DNA of 64,000 nucleotides, taken from the NCBI GenBank assembly GCA_033675545.1, contig JAWDGP010001973.1, positions 298,501 through 362,500 of the forward strand, read 5' to 3'. Below are positions 1 to 11,536 of the stretch, piece after piece. Origin of the DNA: Elysia crispata (lineage: Eukaryota; Mollusca; Gastropoda; Plakobranchidae). The notes under the pieces are model-generated. The model saw only the letters and a program-made list of their open reading frames with translations. It searched no databases and had not been told where the DNA came from. How positions within the stretch are numbered: the first letter of the stretch is position 1; each line of letters opens with the position of its first letter. Position numbers and translations under genes: made by a program.

Positions 1-2060
1 CAAAATATTGATGGAAAGGACAGTGTTAAATGATGGAGTTATTGAAATTGGGATTCGTATTCTTTGGACCTCATTCTGTTTTAACTTTTGTCTTGGATAT
101 AATTTTTTATTTAATAAATTTTAATTGTGGGTTATTACATTTTACTGTGTTATAAATACTAAGTGGTCAATACTGTTATATGTAGGAAAGATAAATGTTA
201 TTTTGTATATTTTTTTGCCTTTGTAAGTATGCATTATTTAAATGTATTTGAGTGATGGTTTATAAGTACTGCACTGAACTTTTGATTGAAGGGAAACTTT
301 AATGTACATCATTATTTAATTTAGACTCATTTATGAGTTTAAAACTGTGAAAATTGCAAATTCTTTCTACTGTTTCTATTTCATTGTTCACAGGAAGTGG
401 ATTCATTGTTTACTTAATTTTTTTTTTCTTACTAAAATACCTGATCATTTCTCTTTTCTTTGCTCCCTTAGTCGATTGATAGACTTTTGAGTAGGAAGCG
501 CTTCAGCCAATATGTCATCAGGGATTATTTGTAAGAACTGCAAAAAGTCTTTGCAGATAAAAGAATTTTTGTGTGTCATTTACTTTTCAAGACAAGACTA
601 GATAAAGGTGAGAATTAAGAAATATATGGTTTGTTTTACCTTCTAACTGCAAATATTACTGGTAATTTAGACTTAAAGTCTGTAACTTAATCTTCCACTT
701 TTTAATTCAACCAACTCAAAATAATACAATTTTTATTTAGATACAGGAATATAAGCAAGATAAATAAAATGCAAATGACTCTAACAATGTAATTTTGATA
801 TACACTCTTTTAAATTAAAGGTTAAGTTGGGTTGTCCTGATATTTTTTTTTTACATTCTTTGCTATTTTAATTTAAAGTGGTTTTTTTTCTATTTGCAAA
901 ATCACTTGCCAAATTTTTATTCTATTTCCTTTCGTATCTTTCTTATTCCCAGAAAAGACAAAATTTTATCTTTGAAAAAAAAAAAAAGAATGAAAAATTC
1001 AAGATTTGAACTGCTATATGGAGCAAAGGCAGCCAGCAAATGAGAGAAGCTGTCCAAAAAAAAAAAATTTATAAAAACTATGGGATCACCATTCATGGTG
1101 GACTGAATTTGTAAAAAAAAAAAATTGTAATCAACCAATCTGAAGATCAAAGGACACAGAAAAGCCAGTTGTTGATACCTGAAGAACAAGTTCACAGAGA
1201 CAGAAAGAGAAAAAGAGAGGGGCACTATCGTTTGTGCCTGAAGACTGAAGAGAGTCCAGAAAACAAGCCTCTGAGGAAATATTCTCAAAATAGGGCCAGA
1301 AAACGAGGATAAAAGAAGGGTTGTAAATTGCGATTTCAGGTATTGCACTGTAGTTGATTCAATTTCTCCTAACAATGTGGGTGATTGAAGGTTTTCAAAT
1401 CATGATTAGTGAGCAGTATTCGTATGTGCATGTGATCATGTTTTATGAAACTTTAAGCAGCATATTTGAGAAGGATGTTGTAATTTTAATCAACCAAGGT
1501 TTTGATATTTTGAAAAATGTATTTTATTTTTCCACATCTTTAGTGGTGTAAATGCATGAAATTAATAATCATATTTACGTGAGGAGACATAAAAATTGAG
1601 AAGTACAGAATAGAAATTCTATCTTGCTTTTTAGTTATATCATATTATCCAACAAAACTGCCCCGCTTTTTGTTTCATTTTATGTTGACCTTCAATGTTT
1701 TATGGCTAACAGAAAACAAAAGCAAAAAAAGGTTTTGGGGTGTGGGGTTGGAAGTAGTTTCACAATAAATGATCTTCCATTTCAAAGTATTGTTTCTGTT
1801 TAGGCCAGGATCTAGATCTATAACATAGACGGAATAGGCCTACATGAAGTTATCGGTTGATTCAAAACCTCTCCCCTTCTGTGAAATGATGTTCTCTTGA
1901 TGCATCTACTTATGTAGCTTAATTATAAGATGAAGGAATCATGCATGCATGATAGGTTAAGTTCAATAGATTGACAGATCTTGTAGAGAAGAAATCATAC
2001 TCTTTTAATGACGCTCATTGAATATTTGTTAAAGCTGTATTGTTATGGTCTACTTGGCAG
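1..2060 (+). other. Probable TTC14 intron, no supported exon
   Basis: AT-rich sequence before the first recognisable TTC14 exon. The exon at 2061 starts inside a TPR and needs two codon bases from an upstream exon, so this stretch is most simply intron. It contains A- and T-homopolymer runs around 980-1130 and one TAGATCTAGATCT-like word near 1810. I see no exon with homology here. Confidence 0.6.
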
Positions 2061-2183
2061 GTATGCAAACAAGGAAAATTTTACATCTGCCATCAAAGAT
2101 TTTGAGGAAGCATTGTTATTGAATCCCAAGCACAGCAATGCCAGAAACTACCTTATCGAAACGTTGCTCACAGTCGGCAGAAT
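2061..2183 (+). CDS. TTC14: TTC14 exon, TPR helix pair
   Basis: Acceptor TTGGCAG precedes it and donor GTGAGT follows. It encodes YANKENF...AIKDFEEALLLNPKHSNARNYLIETL, which aligns with the YATKGSLNKAIEDFELAL...HRNARKYL repeat of human TTC14. The first base finishes a codon begun upstream; the last two bases (AT) are completed by the next exon. Confidence 0.88.
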
Positions 2184-5100
2184 GTGAGTACCGCAGAGAC
2201 TGGAAGTTATTCGCAATGTTTTTATACTTGGAAAATTTCTGTTTTAGTCAAAGAGCCCTTTGGTTTTTTAGTATTATCTTCACTCATATATTGTTTTTAA
2301 AGACGTATAGGTTTTTGGGTTGTTTTTTTTTTTTTTGCTAATTGATTGCTCATTCTTTAAATTTTATAATTTTTTATTTACATGTAATTTATTTGTATTG
2401 TTTTGAATTTTTTTTTAAATTTTATTTATCTTAATATGTTGCATCTATAATATTTTTTGGCAGGTTGATAAAACTCATCAAATCTTCACAGACTTTGGTG
2501 CTCAGTATTGAAATAAGTCAGTTTTAGGAGAACAATGAAAATATGACCATGATCTTTATCCTTTATGCCTGTTGTGTGTACGTGTGCCAGGTGTGAGGAG
2601 AGGCGTGACCTGGAGCAGGCGGTGACACACTACGAGAGTGTCCTCAAGATGGATGAGCAGCACAAGGAAGCTGTCGAGCTGCTCCGCGGTTGTCGCCAGC
2701 TTATGGTAGGGATGGACAAAAGCTGTCGCTGTGTGGCATTATGGGTAGTTGCAACTGTAGAAAAAAAAAGAATAAGAAAGACTGTTAAATTTCTTGTCCC
2801 TTGAAGTGTTGTGAAGAAATAGCTTGTGCATTTAGAACGATAAAAATGATCTTGGATAAAACTGTCTCTGCATGACATCTTGGGTATTACAACTTAAAAA
2901 AAAATATATATTACTATACTAGGGATGGACAAAATTGTCTGTGCCTGCTGTCTTGGATACCTGTAACTTGGAAATTAAAAAGATAGAAAAGATTGTGAAA
3001 TTTATTATCCTTCAAAGTCAATTTGTTGTCTAGAAACAGCTTGTGCACTAAGGAAGATGAAAATGATCTTGCTTATTACTATGATCTTGTTTGCACTGAG
3101 AGTGAATTTTCTTAGCATTTATGCGTTGAGGATTAAAGTTAGTTCAAGACATAGGAAAATGTGAGTTCATGTTTTACTTTGAGTTCGAATTTCTCAGATG
3201 TCATACTAAGCTGGGCTGAAATATGTTCATCGCTAATGAGGTACTAGTAAGAGTTTGAATTAATATGAGACTAAAATTATTTCATATTTTTATAAATTTT
3301 AAGGTGTAGTGTCACACTTTAGATATGTGTATTATATTTCATGCAAAACTCCCTTCTCAACTTTTAAACTACATACAGAATCTTAAGTTTAGAACAAGAC
3401 AAGTAGACATATAAGTTTGCTGTGTACAATCAACAAGTTTTGTGAGGAAGTTTGCACCAAAGTTAGACAAATCTGTTATTTTTGTGATTTGCAGATCTAG
3501 TTTTTGCTTATAATCTCTTAAATGACCCATGAGAAATGTGATCAGAAGCAATAGCCTGTGCATTAATTTGTATGTTATTTATCAGTACAGATACAGGGAA
3601 TTAAAATTTAAATTACTATCTAATCGTCTTGTTTCTTGTGCAGGCTTTTCAAGCTAATCCTGATCAAACCAAAGAAAAAAATGAAAATGAAGTACAGAAA
3701 AAATCTGAAGTTGTTGGAGATGGAGATGAAAGGAGACCATCTTCTTCCTCATTTCTAAAGACATCCACAGACAAGCTGAAAGCGCTGATCAAAGAGGACA
3801 AAGAGAGGAAGCCCAGGTCTGTGCAACTGTTTCTGTTTTTTCATCCTTAAGGAATGAAGTCATAAATTAGGTATGGATTGAGATAAGTATCTGTGGAGCC
3901 GGTGCAGTGTGATGCTGGGCTATCAAGAGTGTGTCTCAGCCCGATGCCCCTATTTGCGAGAGCTGGAATAAGGTCGCTTTATTGGGGTTTCTCATTCATA
4001 ACCTCATGTGGTTTAACTCTCACTTTCTACAGGCTTTGTTTCACACGAGGCATATGGCTTTCCAATTTTATTATGGTAGATCTGGTATAATGAAAGCAAA
4101 TTTGTAAGGTATTTCATGGAAAGGAAATGTTCCTACTGCAACGTCTGGGGTAAAAAATGGGTTTGCATGCAAGCAGAAGCTCTTTATACCTAAATTTACT
4201 TCATCTGTTGAACTGTGCAATAAGTGGTTAAAAAATTCGATTTCCCAATCTCTGTTGATAGTGAGATATACAAATGACTCAAATTTTTCTCCCTTATCTC
4301 ATTCTCAGATCCGAAAAAAAAAAAAAAAAGTAGAGTGCACTGATAATAAGATATACAGATAATTCAAACTCTTTTCAGGAATCTCACATTCAGATCCGCA
4401 TTTTAAAAAAAACCATAAACTGTCCTGATAATAAGATATATAAATATAATTCAAACTCTTTTCAGGAATCTCACATTCAGATCCGCATTTTAAAAAAAAC
4501 CATAAACTGTCCTGATAATAAGATATATAAATATAATTCAAACTCTTTTCAGGAATCTCACATTCAGATCCGCATTTTAAAAAAAACCATAAACTGTCCT
4601 GATAATAAGATATATAAATATAATTCAAACTCTTTTCAGGAATCTCACATTCAGATCCGCATTTAAAAAAAACCATAAACTGTCCTGATAATAAGATATA
4701 TAAATATAATTCAAACTCTTTTCAGGAATCTCACATTCAGATCCGCATTTTAAAAAAAACCATAAACTGTCCTGATAATAAGATATATAAATATAATTCA
4801 AACTCTTTCCTCTGACCTCACTCTCAGATCCGCAAAGAAAGAAAAACGCAGGCAGAGTCGTAGCTCAAGTTCTGAGAGAGATAGTAAGAAGGGGAAGCAC
4901 AGGAAGAAGAAAAAGCGGAGGACAGCTCGAAGCAAAAGCACCAGCAGTGGCAGCAGTTCTAGTGAGAGTGGCAGCTCAGACAGATCCAGCAGCAGCCGAT
5001 CATCTAGTGCTGGGAGGAGCCGCAAAAGTGGCCGCAAGAAAAAAGGAAAAAATAAGAAACGTAGCAAGTAAGCACATTCTTGTTGAAAGAAAAAGGGAAA

Positions 5101-8100
5101 AAATAAAAAATGTAGCAAGTAAGCACATTTTTGTTGAAAGAAAAAGGAAAAAAATAAAAGAAACGCAGCAAATAAGCACATTTTTGTTGAAAGAAAAAGG
5201 GAAAAAATAAAAAAACGCAGCAAGTAAGCACATTCTTATTGAAAGAAAAAGGGAACAAATAAAAAACGCAGCAAGTGAGCACATTCTTGTTGAAAGAGAA
5301 AAGGAAAAAATAAAAAAAAACGCAGCAAGCAAGCACATTTTTGTTGAGAGAGAAAGGGAAAAAATAAAAAAACGCAGCAAGTAAGCACATTTTTTCTGAG
5401 AGAGAAAGGGAAAACATAATAAACGCAGCAAGTAAGCACATTTTAGCTGAGAGAGAAAAGGAAAAAATAAAAAATGCAGCAAGTAAGCACATTATCATTG
5501 TCATCCTTTACTTTCTGAGCAGATAATTTAAAAACAGGATAAATTATTAATATTAACATATTATTATTTGTGTATTAACTATTTATATGTGTATGATCAG
5601 TTTAAACCCCTTTGTTGCTTTTTTTTTAATTTTTGATAGAATGGTATCTTTAAAGTAACACAAAGAAACTTCTCGCTTAATAGATACATCTAAGTTGCTG
5701 TATAAGAGGTTTATATAAAGTGATTTAATCTCTCAAAGTGCTTCCAAGTTCAAAGGATTTTAAAACTCAGAGGCTAACCCTGTTCAGTCAGTAAATCTAA
5801 AATTAGCTAGGCCTGAAGATGCTAAATGATGTATTTGTACAAAAAACTCAATAGATTCTAAAATTTCATTGGCTGATATGAACTCTTACTGTAATAAAGC
5901 TACGAATTTTCCTAGAGATTCTTGCAGGTTTTAAGCAGGCCATCACTCAAATTGATGTTGTGTGATCAATCGATTCTTTCCATGTGTGCTTTACCTTTAC
6001 CAAATAGTGTAACAATGAGGTCTCATTAATAACATTTTTTTTTTAACGTTTCAGACACATTTGTCTGTATTTCCCCCATAGTATCTCATTTGTACAGGGT
6101 ATATTAGGAAAGGTAGTACCAGCAAGTGGTTATAGCACAGCTAGCCAGGATATGTGATTTTGCACCCAGGGTTAAAATGCTCATCAAATGAATGTGATAT
6201 CTTAGTTATTCGTATAGTTCTATGTGAGCACTTTGCTAGCTTTATCTTTCCTTACTTTTCCCAACTTTTTTTTTCTTTTTCTTTTTTTGTTCCCTTGATG
6301 ATTTAGGAAGTATTGGTTAGATGAACCAGAAGTTTTCTTTGATGGTTAAATTTGAACGTGAGCAACAGATTTTGTTGGTATAAATAGAGCTCTGTACTTG
6401 ATATTTTCATGAAAATAATCTCATCCTATGTTCTCAGGAAATCAAAGCGCTCAAGAAAGGATTCCTCTAAGCAACGGGGAAAATCTAGGCGTGAGAGCTC
6501 AGCCGAGAAGGAAGTTTCAGTGTCCTCCCACAAGTCAGGCCAGGCTCGGCCTGAGGCTGCAGTAGGCAAGGAGAAGAGTAGAAGAGAGGACGATGGAGAC
6601 GAACAGTATAGGGAACAAGGTTTGTCTTTCCTTAAACATAAGATCAAAAGCTGCTCTCGAGTCTGATATGAACTATGCCGTTACACTCTAATACAGAAAC
6701 AGAGTGTGTTTATACAGCAGGTGCAGGGCTATAGGACTTTGCTCTAATTCTATCAACTTAGCCCACAATATAGCTTGATAATATTATCCTATTTACCTGA
6801 TTATAGATTGTGATGGCCAATTTGAAGCACGTCCGCTCAAAACTAGAGGAGGAAATAAAGCCCGTCCTCAGGCTATTTATGTTTTGAGACAACCAAATAA
6901 ACAAATAAATCTGTTTTTATTTTAATCTGCTCAATTTCTGCACATCATTTAAGCGTGTGTCTTGTTCTTAAAACCGTGTATTTGATGCGCCTGATTTATT
7001 CTCATATTCGGCATGAAAAGTCATTTACCTGGATATGTGTTTTATTTAACATATTGTTTTTCTTTTTTTTCTCAAGGTATGGCAAAATATGGAGACAATT
7101 CCGAGGAAGAGAATCTGAAGAAGGAGGAACTTTTCTACCACAGAACTGCTGCATCCTCCTTTCTGCCTGTATCCTCCCATGACTTTTTTAGCACTTGTGT
7201 AGCCATCCCTGGTTTGGGCAGTCCACCTCCACCGCACTCTGTTCCCGCCTCTATCTCTCACCAGGAGGCTCCGAAGCGAGTATCTAAGCTGAGAGACAGC
7301 CCATCTCAGGGGAAAGACAGTCCTGCCCACACTTTGAGGATGTTCAAGGGCTTGGACAGGAGTGGGGGTTATCTTCCTGGTAAAGAAATCCCTGTGGAAC
7401 CAAAAGGCTTGCCTAAGGCTGCGGGTTCTCCAACTGAGGCAGGAATCAAGTATAGGAACCAGTCGGAAAATAGCTGGGATTCTAGCAGCCATGTTGAAGA
7501 GGCTCAGCGTCACATCTCAGGGTCTGGACGAATATCTAGAGACCAGCAAATAGAACCAGGAGAGGACAGGATGAGGAGTGATAGAGTAGATAAAGGAGGC
7601 AGTGAGAGGACATCCTCCAAAGACCCTCACATCATTCGCAGAGACGACATCTTAATTGCACAGAGGGAGAAATTCTACAAGGAAAGTAAGGAAGGAGACA
7701 CTTCCTACAAGAAATTTAGAGATTCAAGATCAAGGTCCTTGTCTTCAAAGTCATCGTCCAGATCAAGCTCTGGCTCGTTGACGAGGGGAAATAACAATAA
7801 GGGAAGAAATATTTCTCGAAGAAAGAGGAGGAAAAGCAGGTCATGGACGCGCTCTAGATCAGAAAGTCCTGGCGACCATCATCCTCAAGTAGAGAAGACC
7901 AGCAAGTTTAGACTGGTCACTGGAGTTCCGGAACTTGATCATTACTTGGGAGGAGCAAAAACCCTCATCAAAAAAGCCATGGAGGCAAAAGGTTTCTCTA
8001 CCTGGGAGGAACTCACAGCAAAGAGAGACAAGTCAAAGTCACCATCTCCCAAGACTCATATATCAAAGTCTCCATCTCGAAAAAAGTATAAATCCAGATC

Positions 8101-10240
8101 ACCATCTCCTAAAAGGAATAAATCCACGTCTCCATCCTCTAAAAAGTATACATTAAAATCACCGTCACCCAGAAAAGTAAGTTCAAGGTCTCCCAACTCT
8201 AAAAGAAAATCCTCAAGATCACCTGAACCCAGACAGGTGCCTGCAGTGGCAAGGAAAACAAGTTCGAGGTCGCCCTTGACTGATGACTGGAGCTCCAAGT
8301 TAGCGTCTCTCAGGATGGGTGCTGTCAAAACTGACCGAACGAAAGACAAGTTTGAGAAATCCAAATTTAAAGGTAAAGATTTTTCATCAAGAAGGGTTAG
8401 CAGTTTTGCAGGTGGTAATGGTAAATCAAATTCCCCTCTGGCATCGACAGGGAAGAAAGCGATGTACGAAGAAGACAGAAAGGAGAAAGTAGATGTATCT
8501 GATCAGACAACCACAAGCTTTGGCAAGTTTGGGCCACCGCCGAGACAGGTTGCAGGAAGAGAAACACAGGATGCAAAGGAGGTATCCGATGTGAAGCGGA
8601 GCTCTTTTCAGAATCCAGAGGCAGACAAACGTGACAAACAAGGCAAGGAAGCTGCTCTCCATGGTCGGGGAGAAAAATCTGCAAAGGGAGATCACTTCTC
8701 CTTTATGCCGAGGATTCTTCGCAAGCCGAAGATGGACGATCCAGGGGTAAACAAACCACTGGTGTCTTCAAACCAGCTGGAGAGGGAGAAAAAGTTGCAG
8801 AAGACAACTAGAGGTGGCGAAGTAAACTCATTGGCCAAGGAGAAGAATGAGCCATCATCAAAAACTCAGGATGAAGTTAACGCAGCACAAGGCAGAGTAT
8901 CTTATCGCCACAACAAAGAGATTGGTGAGACCAGACCAAGACACAGTGGGGAGCTTCACGGTGCAGACACAGACACTGCAAACAATGGTGTTGAGCTGAA
9001 GAGGCCCGGCCACAATATCTCCTCTGGAGTAGACGGAAGGTCAAAGGTCAACCGCTGGGACCAGCATGAAAAGGCAGGGAAGAAACATCCTGAGTTGACT
9101 GACGATCAAGACGTCAAGAGGGTTGATATTGCTACTCTTTCTAGCTTACAACAAGTTGCAACAGATGAGGTCAAAAAGTCACTGGAAGAAGAGATGGAGA
9201 GAGAGATAGAGCGGAGGGTGAGAGAGAGGCTTCAGCAGCAAGAGAGCGGGGAGGGAAGCTCTGGCCATGTGAAAACAGGTGCACAAGGCTCTCGATCTTC
9301 TGTGGAAAAGCCATATTCATCTCTGTGGGAGAAGAGGAGAGATAGAACTTATCATGTTGACAGCGAAGAAAGACAGCGTCACAAGGAGAAAAATTACAAC
9401 ATAAGCGGTCAAAAAAAACGATATGAAGAGAATGATAGTGATAGTGGGGACAAACAGCATTCTACTAGAATAAGGAGTGATGTGTCAAGAGATGATGACA
9501 GGTTTAAGGATCATGGAAGAGGAAGAGGTGAGGTAAAAGAGGGTAAACAAGGCTGGTCTGAAGACAACTTAGGCAATACTTACTTTGCTGAATATGGCAA
9601 AGTGCTGCATGTTGGTAAAAATTATGACATCCATGGCAATGTCTTCTATGCTCAGAATGACAACTATAAAAACCAAGGAGCAGGGGTCTCCAGGTCTGGC
9701 AACTATAAATTAAGGTCAAGAAGTCGAAGCAAAGATCATTCAAGGTCAAGGTCACAATCATCATGTTCTTCAGGGAGTGCAAGAGGCTCTTCATATAGAA
9801 AACGGAAAAGGTCAAAATCCTCTGAAAAGTCTCAGGCGAGAGGTAATGACACTAAGCATAAAGGTGAGTCTAGAGGCCAAGAAAAGGAAAGAAGCCAATC
9901 GACTTCCTCAAAACTGCCAGACAATGCTAGTGAGCAGCAGATAGACTCGCAGCTCAAAGTCTCAAAAAGTGAAGTAACCAGGAAACCCGAGGAGAAAGAT
10001 GGAGGCAAAGATGAGGCAACCAGTTCCACTGCTGAAGGACCCTCTGTTCTTGAGAAATTGACAAAATCTCGATGGGACACAGAAAGCAAGAGTCGCTGGG
10101 ACGATGGAGATGATGGAAAGCAAGGCAGGTCGCAGGGTAGAAAGGGCGACAGCCTTACAGATCTGGAGAAATTTCTGATGGATCTTAAACAGCAAAAAAA
10201 GAAGCAGTGGATTGCAGAAGGCAAGGTGAAGGATAAATAG
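2061..10240 (+). CDS. TTC14: TTC14-like tetratricopeptide repeat protein, 3' part of gene
   Basis: Orthologue of TTC14, a poorly characterised nuclear protein that in vertebrates combines an S1-type RNA-binding domain, TPRs and an Arg/Ser-rich tail. The S1 part would lie before this window. Six exons (2061-2183, 2591-2705, 3644-3816, 4828-5067, 6438-6619, 7077-10240) join in frame across GT-AG introns and give 1,331 visible residues ending in TAG. Seen directly: TPR helices (TSAIKDFEEALLLNPKHSNA; AVTHYESVLKMDEQHKEAVE), then a basic coiled segment (TDKLKALIKEDKE, matching the KLRKLLKEE region of human TTC14), then a Ser/Arg/Lys-rich disordered tail. Human TTC14 is about 770 residues in total, so this tail is greatly extended. 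Exon 4828-5067 is bracketed by arrays of copied splice sites. Family assignment is firm; function beyond RNA-linked is inference. Confidence 0.88.
2591..2705 (+). CDS. TTC14: TTC14 exon, last TPR
   Basis: Acceptor TGTGCCAG, donor GTAGGG. Encodes CEERRDLEQAVTHYESVLKM followed by DEQHKEAVELLRG, a TPR matching the [25 protein letters not shown] helix pair of human TTC14. Ends in phase 0. Confidence 0.88.
3644..3816 (+). CDS. TTC14: TTC14 exon, linker and basic coiled segment
   Basis: Acceptor TTGTGCAG, donor GTCTGT (weak). Encodes an acidic/polar linker and then STDKLKALIKEDKERKP, the counterpart of the KLRKLLKEEKR segment of vertebrate TTC14. Ends with two bases (AG) of an Arg codon. Confidence 0.82.
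4305..4827 (+). repeat. Tandem array of decoy 3' splice sites (~87 bp period)
   Basis: Intronic array whose unit contains a pyrimidine-rich stretch, CTCACATTCAG and then ATCCGCA, the first bases of the exon that follows. The AG of CAG|ATCCG falls at 4308, 4393, 4480, 4567, 4654, 4740 and finally 4827, the true acceptor, so spacing (85-87 bp) is kept up to the exon border. Five units are nearly identical (AACCATAAACTGTCCTGATA ... TTTTAAAAAA); the first copy is more diverged. The array has copied an intron-exon boundary. Confidence 0.9.
4828..5067 (+). CDS. TTC14: TTC14 exon, RS-like and Lys-rich segment
   Basis: Encodes SAKKEKRRQSRSSSSERD, KKGKHRKKKKRR, then a Ser-rich block (STSSGSSSSESGSSDRSSSS) and RKSGRKKKGKNKKRS, like the Ser/Lys stretch after the coiled segment in human TTC14. 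Acceptor CTCTCAG at 4827 and donor GTAAGC at 5068 keep the frame with both neighbours. Both of its splice sites are also present in flanking tandem arrays, so splice-site choice here may be noisy or regulated. Confidence 0.83.
5044..5490 (+). repeat. Tandem array copying the exon's 5' splice site (~52 bp period)
   Basis: The unit is roughly AAAAGGGAAAAAATAAAAAA + CGCAGCAA|GTAAGCACATT + CTTGTTGAAAG. The first unit holds the true exon end (donor at 5068). Later donor positions are 5119, 5172, 5224, 5275, 5329, 5381, 5432 and 5483, spaced 51-54 bp. Six of the eight later copies keep GTAAGC or GTGAGC; one is AT (5172) and one is GC (5329). The start of the array overlaps the 3' end of the coding exon. 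Confidence 0.9.
5491..6437 (+). other. TTC14 intron
   Basis: AT-rich intron remainder after the splice-site array. I see no coding similarity or further repeat. A T-rich tract near 6260-6290 and the TTCTCAG acceptor at 6437 close it. Confidence 0.7.
6438..6619 (+). CDS. TTC14: TTC14 exon, basic/SR segment
   Basis: Acceptor GTTCTCAG, donor G|GTTTGT. Encodes KSKRSRKDSSKQRGKSRRES, a Ser/Gly linker and EKSRREDDGDEQYREQ. The first base completes a Lys codon begun in the previous exon; the last base G joins GT of the next exon as Gly. Confidence 0.8.
7077..10240 (+). CDS. TTC14: TTC14 last exon, very long SR-rich tail
   Basis: A single exon of 3,164 bp (1,053 residues), read from the acceptor at CTCAAG (7076) to TAG. 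Low-complexity and charged: RS dipeptides, Ser-Pro repeats (8035-8262), a predicted helical acidic/basic run around EEEMEREIERRVRERLQQQE, and an SRSRSKDHSRSRSQ block near 9715. A compact, less disordered-looking patch reads KFRLVTGVPELDHYLGG. The last residues include VLEKLTKSRWDTESKSRW and TDLEKFLMDLKQQKKKQW, a helix comparable in place to the IFNQIAEFEKEK end of human TTC14. An in-frame ATG at 7013 lies in the intron and should not be taken as a gene start. Confidence 0.85.
8035..8262 (+). repeat. In-frame Ser-Pro/Lys decapeptide repeat
   Basis: Within the TTC14 last exon, about seven imperfect 30-bp units encode KSPSPKTHIS, KSPSRKKYKS, RSPSPKRNKS, TSPSSKKYTL, KSPSPRKVSS, RSPNSKRKSS, RSPEPRQ. 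This is an RS/SP-type repeat like those of splicing-speckle proteins; kinase-site function is inference. Confidence 0.8.
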
Positions 10241-11418
10241 AGTGAGGAAGCAGATACTGTTTTGCAGAGAATCGTTGTGTGAGAAATTGAGATTGGATGG
10301 GGTGGGGCAGTTTTGGTTTCTCTTATTTTCCCAATTCTGTTCATACATTCTAAATTGCGATTTTGAATGATGATTATATTCGCATGCTTGTTTCATGTAT
10401 ATAGGTGGTTTAGATATTTTTATTTTTGGATGGTCTGTGCATCAGAAGGTAAAGATGATGCAAGCTTCTGCAGTCAGTTGAAATTGAAAGTCAGAGATGA
10501 TAAGTACAACAGATGGACCAATCGAAGAATAATTGAGAATTCTCTACAGTTCACGATGGGCATGTACTTACAAAATGAACAATGATTCTTTTTTCTCTCG
10601 ACTTTGAATCGATTTTGTTTTTTTTTTTCAATTTATATGAAAATAATTTTTTTGTCTTTTGTTTTCAAGGATTGTCTTGCGCAGTGTTTGTATAGCTCTG
10701 AGAGTTTACTTTGATTCACAATATCTGTTGGGGAGTTCAGCTCAGGTTCAAATTTTGTGGACAATTTATCATTGATTTTCTGTGAGATTTCTATTGTATC
10801 TCTTTTGTGAAAGCCTAAATTTCATTTTTCTATTATGTTTATGACGATTGTCCAAGAGTTTAATAATGAATGTGAGAATTTCATCAGACCGGTATCACTG
10901 GGTATGGAGCAGGTTATATCACTTGGGCGAAAAATTCATAAACTACAGTATATGATAATAAAATATTTTACTAGCCGAGTCTAAAATAGCAATTATCAAA
11001 AATGCATATTTATCACAGCGTGAGATCTTTTACTTTACTTTTTTGCTCAAGCTTAGCAATCAGTTTTAACTTTTATTTCAGATTTTAGACTGTTTTAGCA
11101 ACCCTCAAGAGCATCTAAATTTGTAAGATAACTTTTTTAAATATCCACAGAAAATATTTAATATTAAAGAGAAAGTTTTATGCCTCAGTCCCAGAGCTGT
11201 GGTAATACTAATAGGTGTGTTTACCACCAAATGATGATCCAAACTATGAGGCTGGATAAACGATGGGGAAGGGCAGAGAAATTCGGTTCTGAGTTACTAA
11301 ACATGTTGAGTTAATGTGTTTTTGTTTTGTTTTTAGTTTGACTCACATGTACATTTTGTTGATTGCTATTTGAATAATTTTTGTAAATAATTGTGAAGTT
11401 GAATTAAAGTTAAATAAA
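10241..11418 (+). other. TTC14 3'UTR (probable)
   Basis: Non-coding, AT-rich sequence after the TTC14 stop. AATAAA occurs at 10957-10962 and 11413-11418. The second sits in an AT-rich context and would give a 3'UTR of about 1.2 kb. No other gene signal is seen. Confidence 0.5.
11413..11418 (+). promoter_or_regulatory. Candidate TTC14 polyadenylation signal
   Basis: AATAAA in GTTAAATAAAACTG, downstream of the TTC14 stop. An alternative AATAAA is at 10957. Which one is used cannot be told from sequence. Confidence 0.4.
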
Positions 11419-11536
11419 ACTGATCTATAAACATTAACTAAGCTTTTGAGAATGAAAGATAGCGATAGCAGCATTTCTGCACAACAACCTAATCCAAGGC
11501 AGATTGGTCATGCTACTAGTACATGTAATGGGTTTT

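Noticed and set aside
472-530. Candidate TTC14 exon (acceptor CCCTTAG, donor TTT|GTAAGA) that happens to join the 2061 exon in frame, encoding SIDRLLSRKRFSQYVIRDY
   Set aside because: The peptide does not resemble the TPR sequence expected just before YANKENF, so the frame fit is probably chance.
4305-4676. Minus-strand open frame over the 87 bp array
   Set aside because: A repeat by-product; its length is explained by unit periodicity, and no homology is seen.
5000-5504. Several overlapping minus-strand frames rich in Phe, Leu and Cys
   Set aside because: Complement of the A-rich 52 bp array and of the TTC14 exon end.
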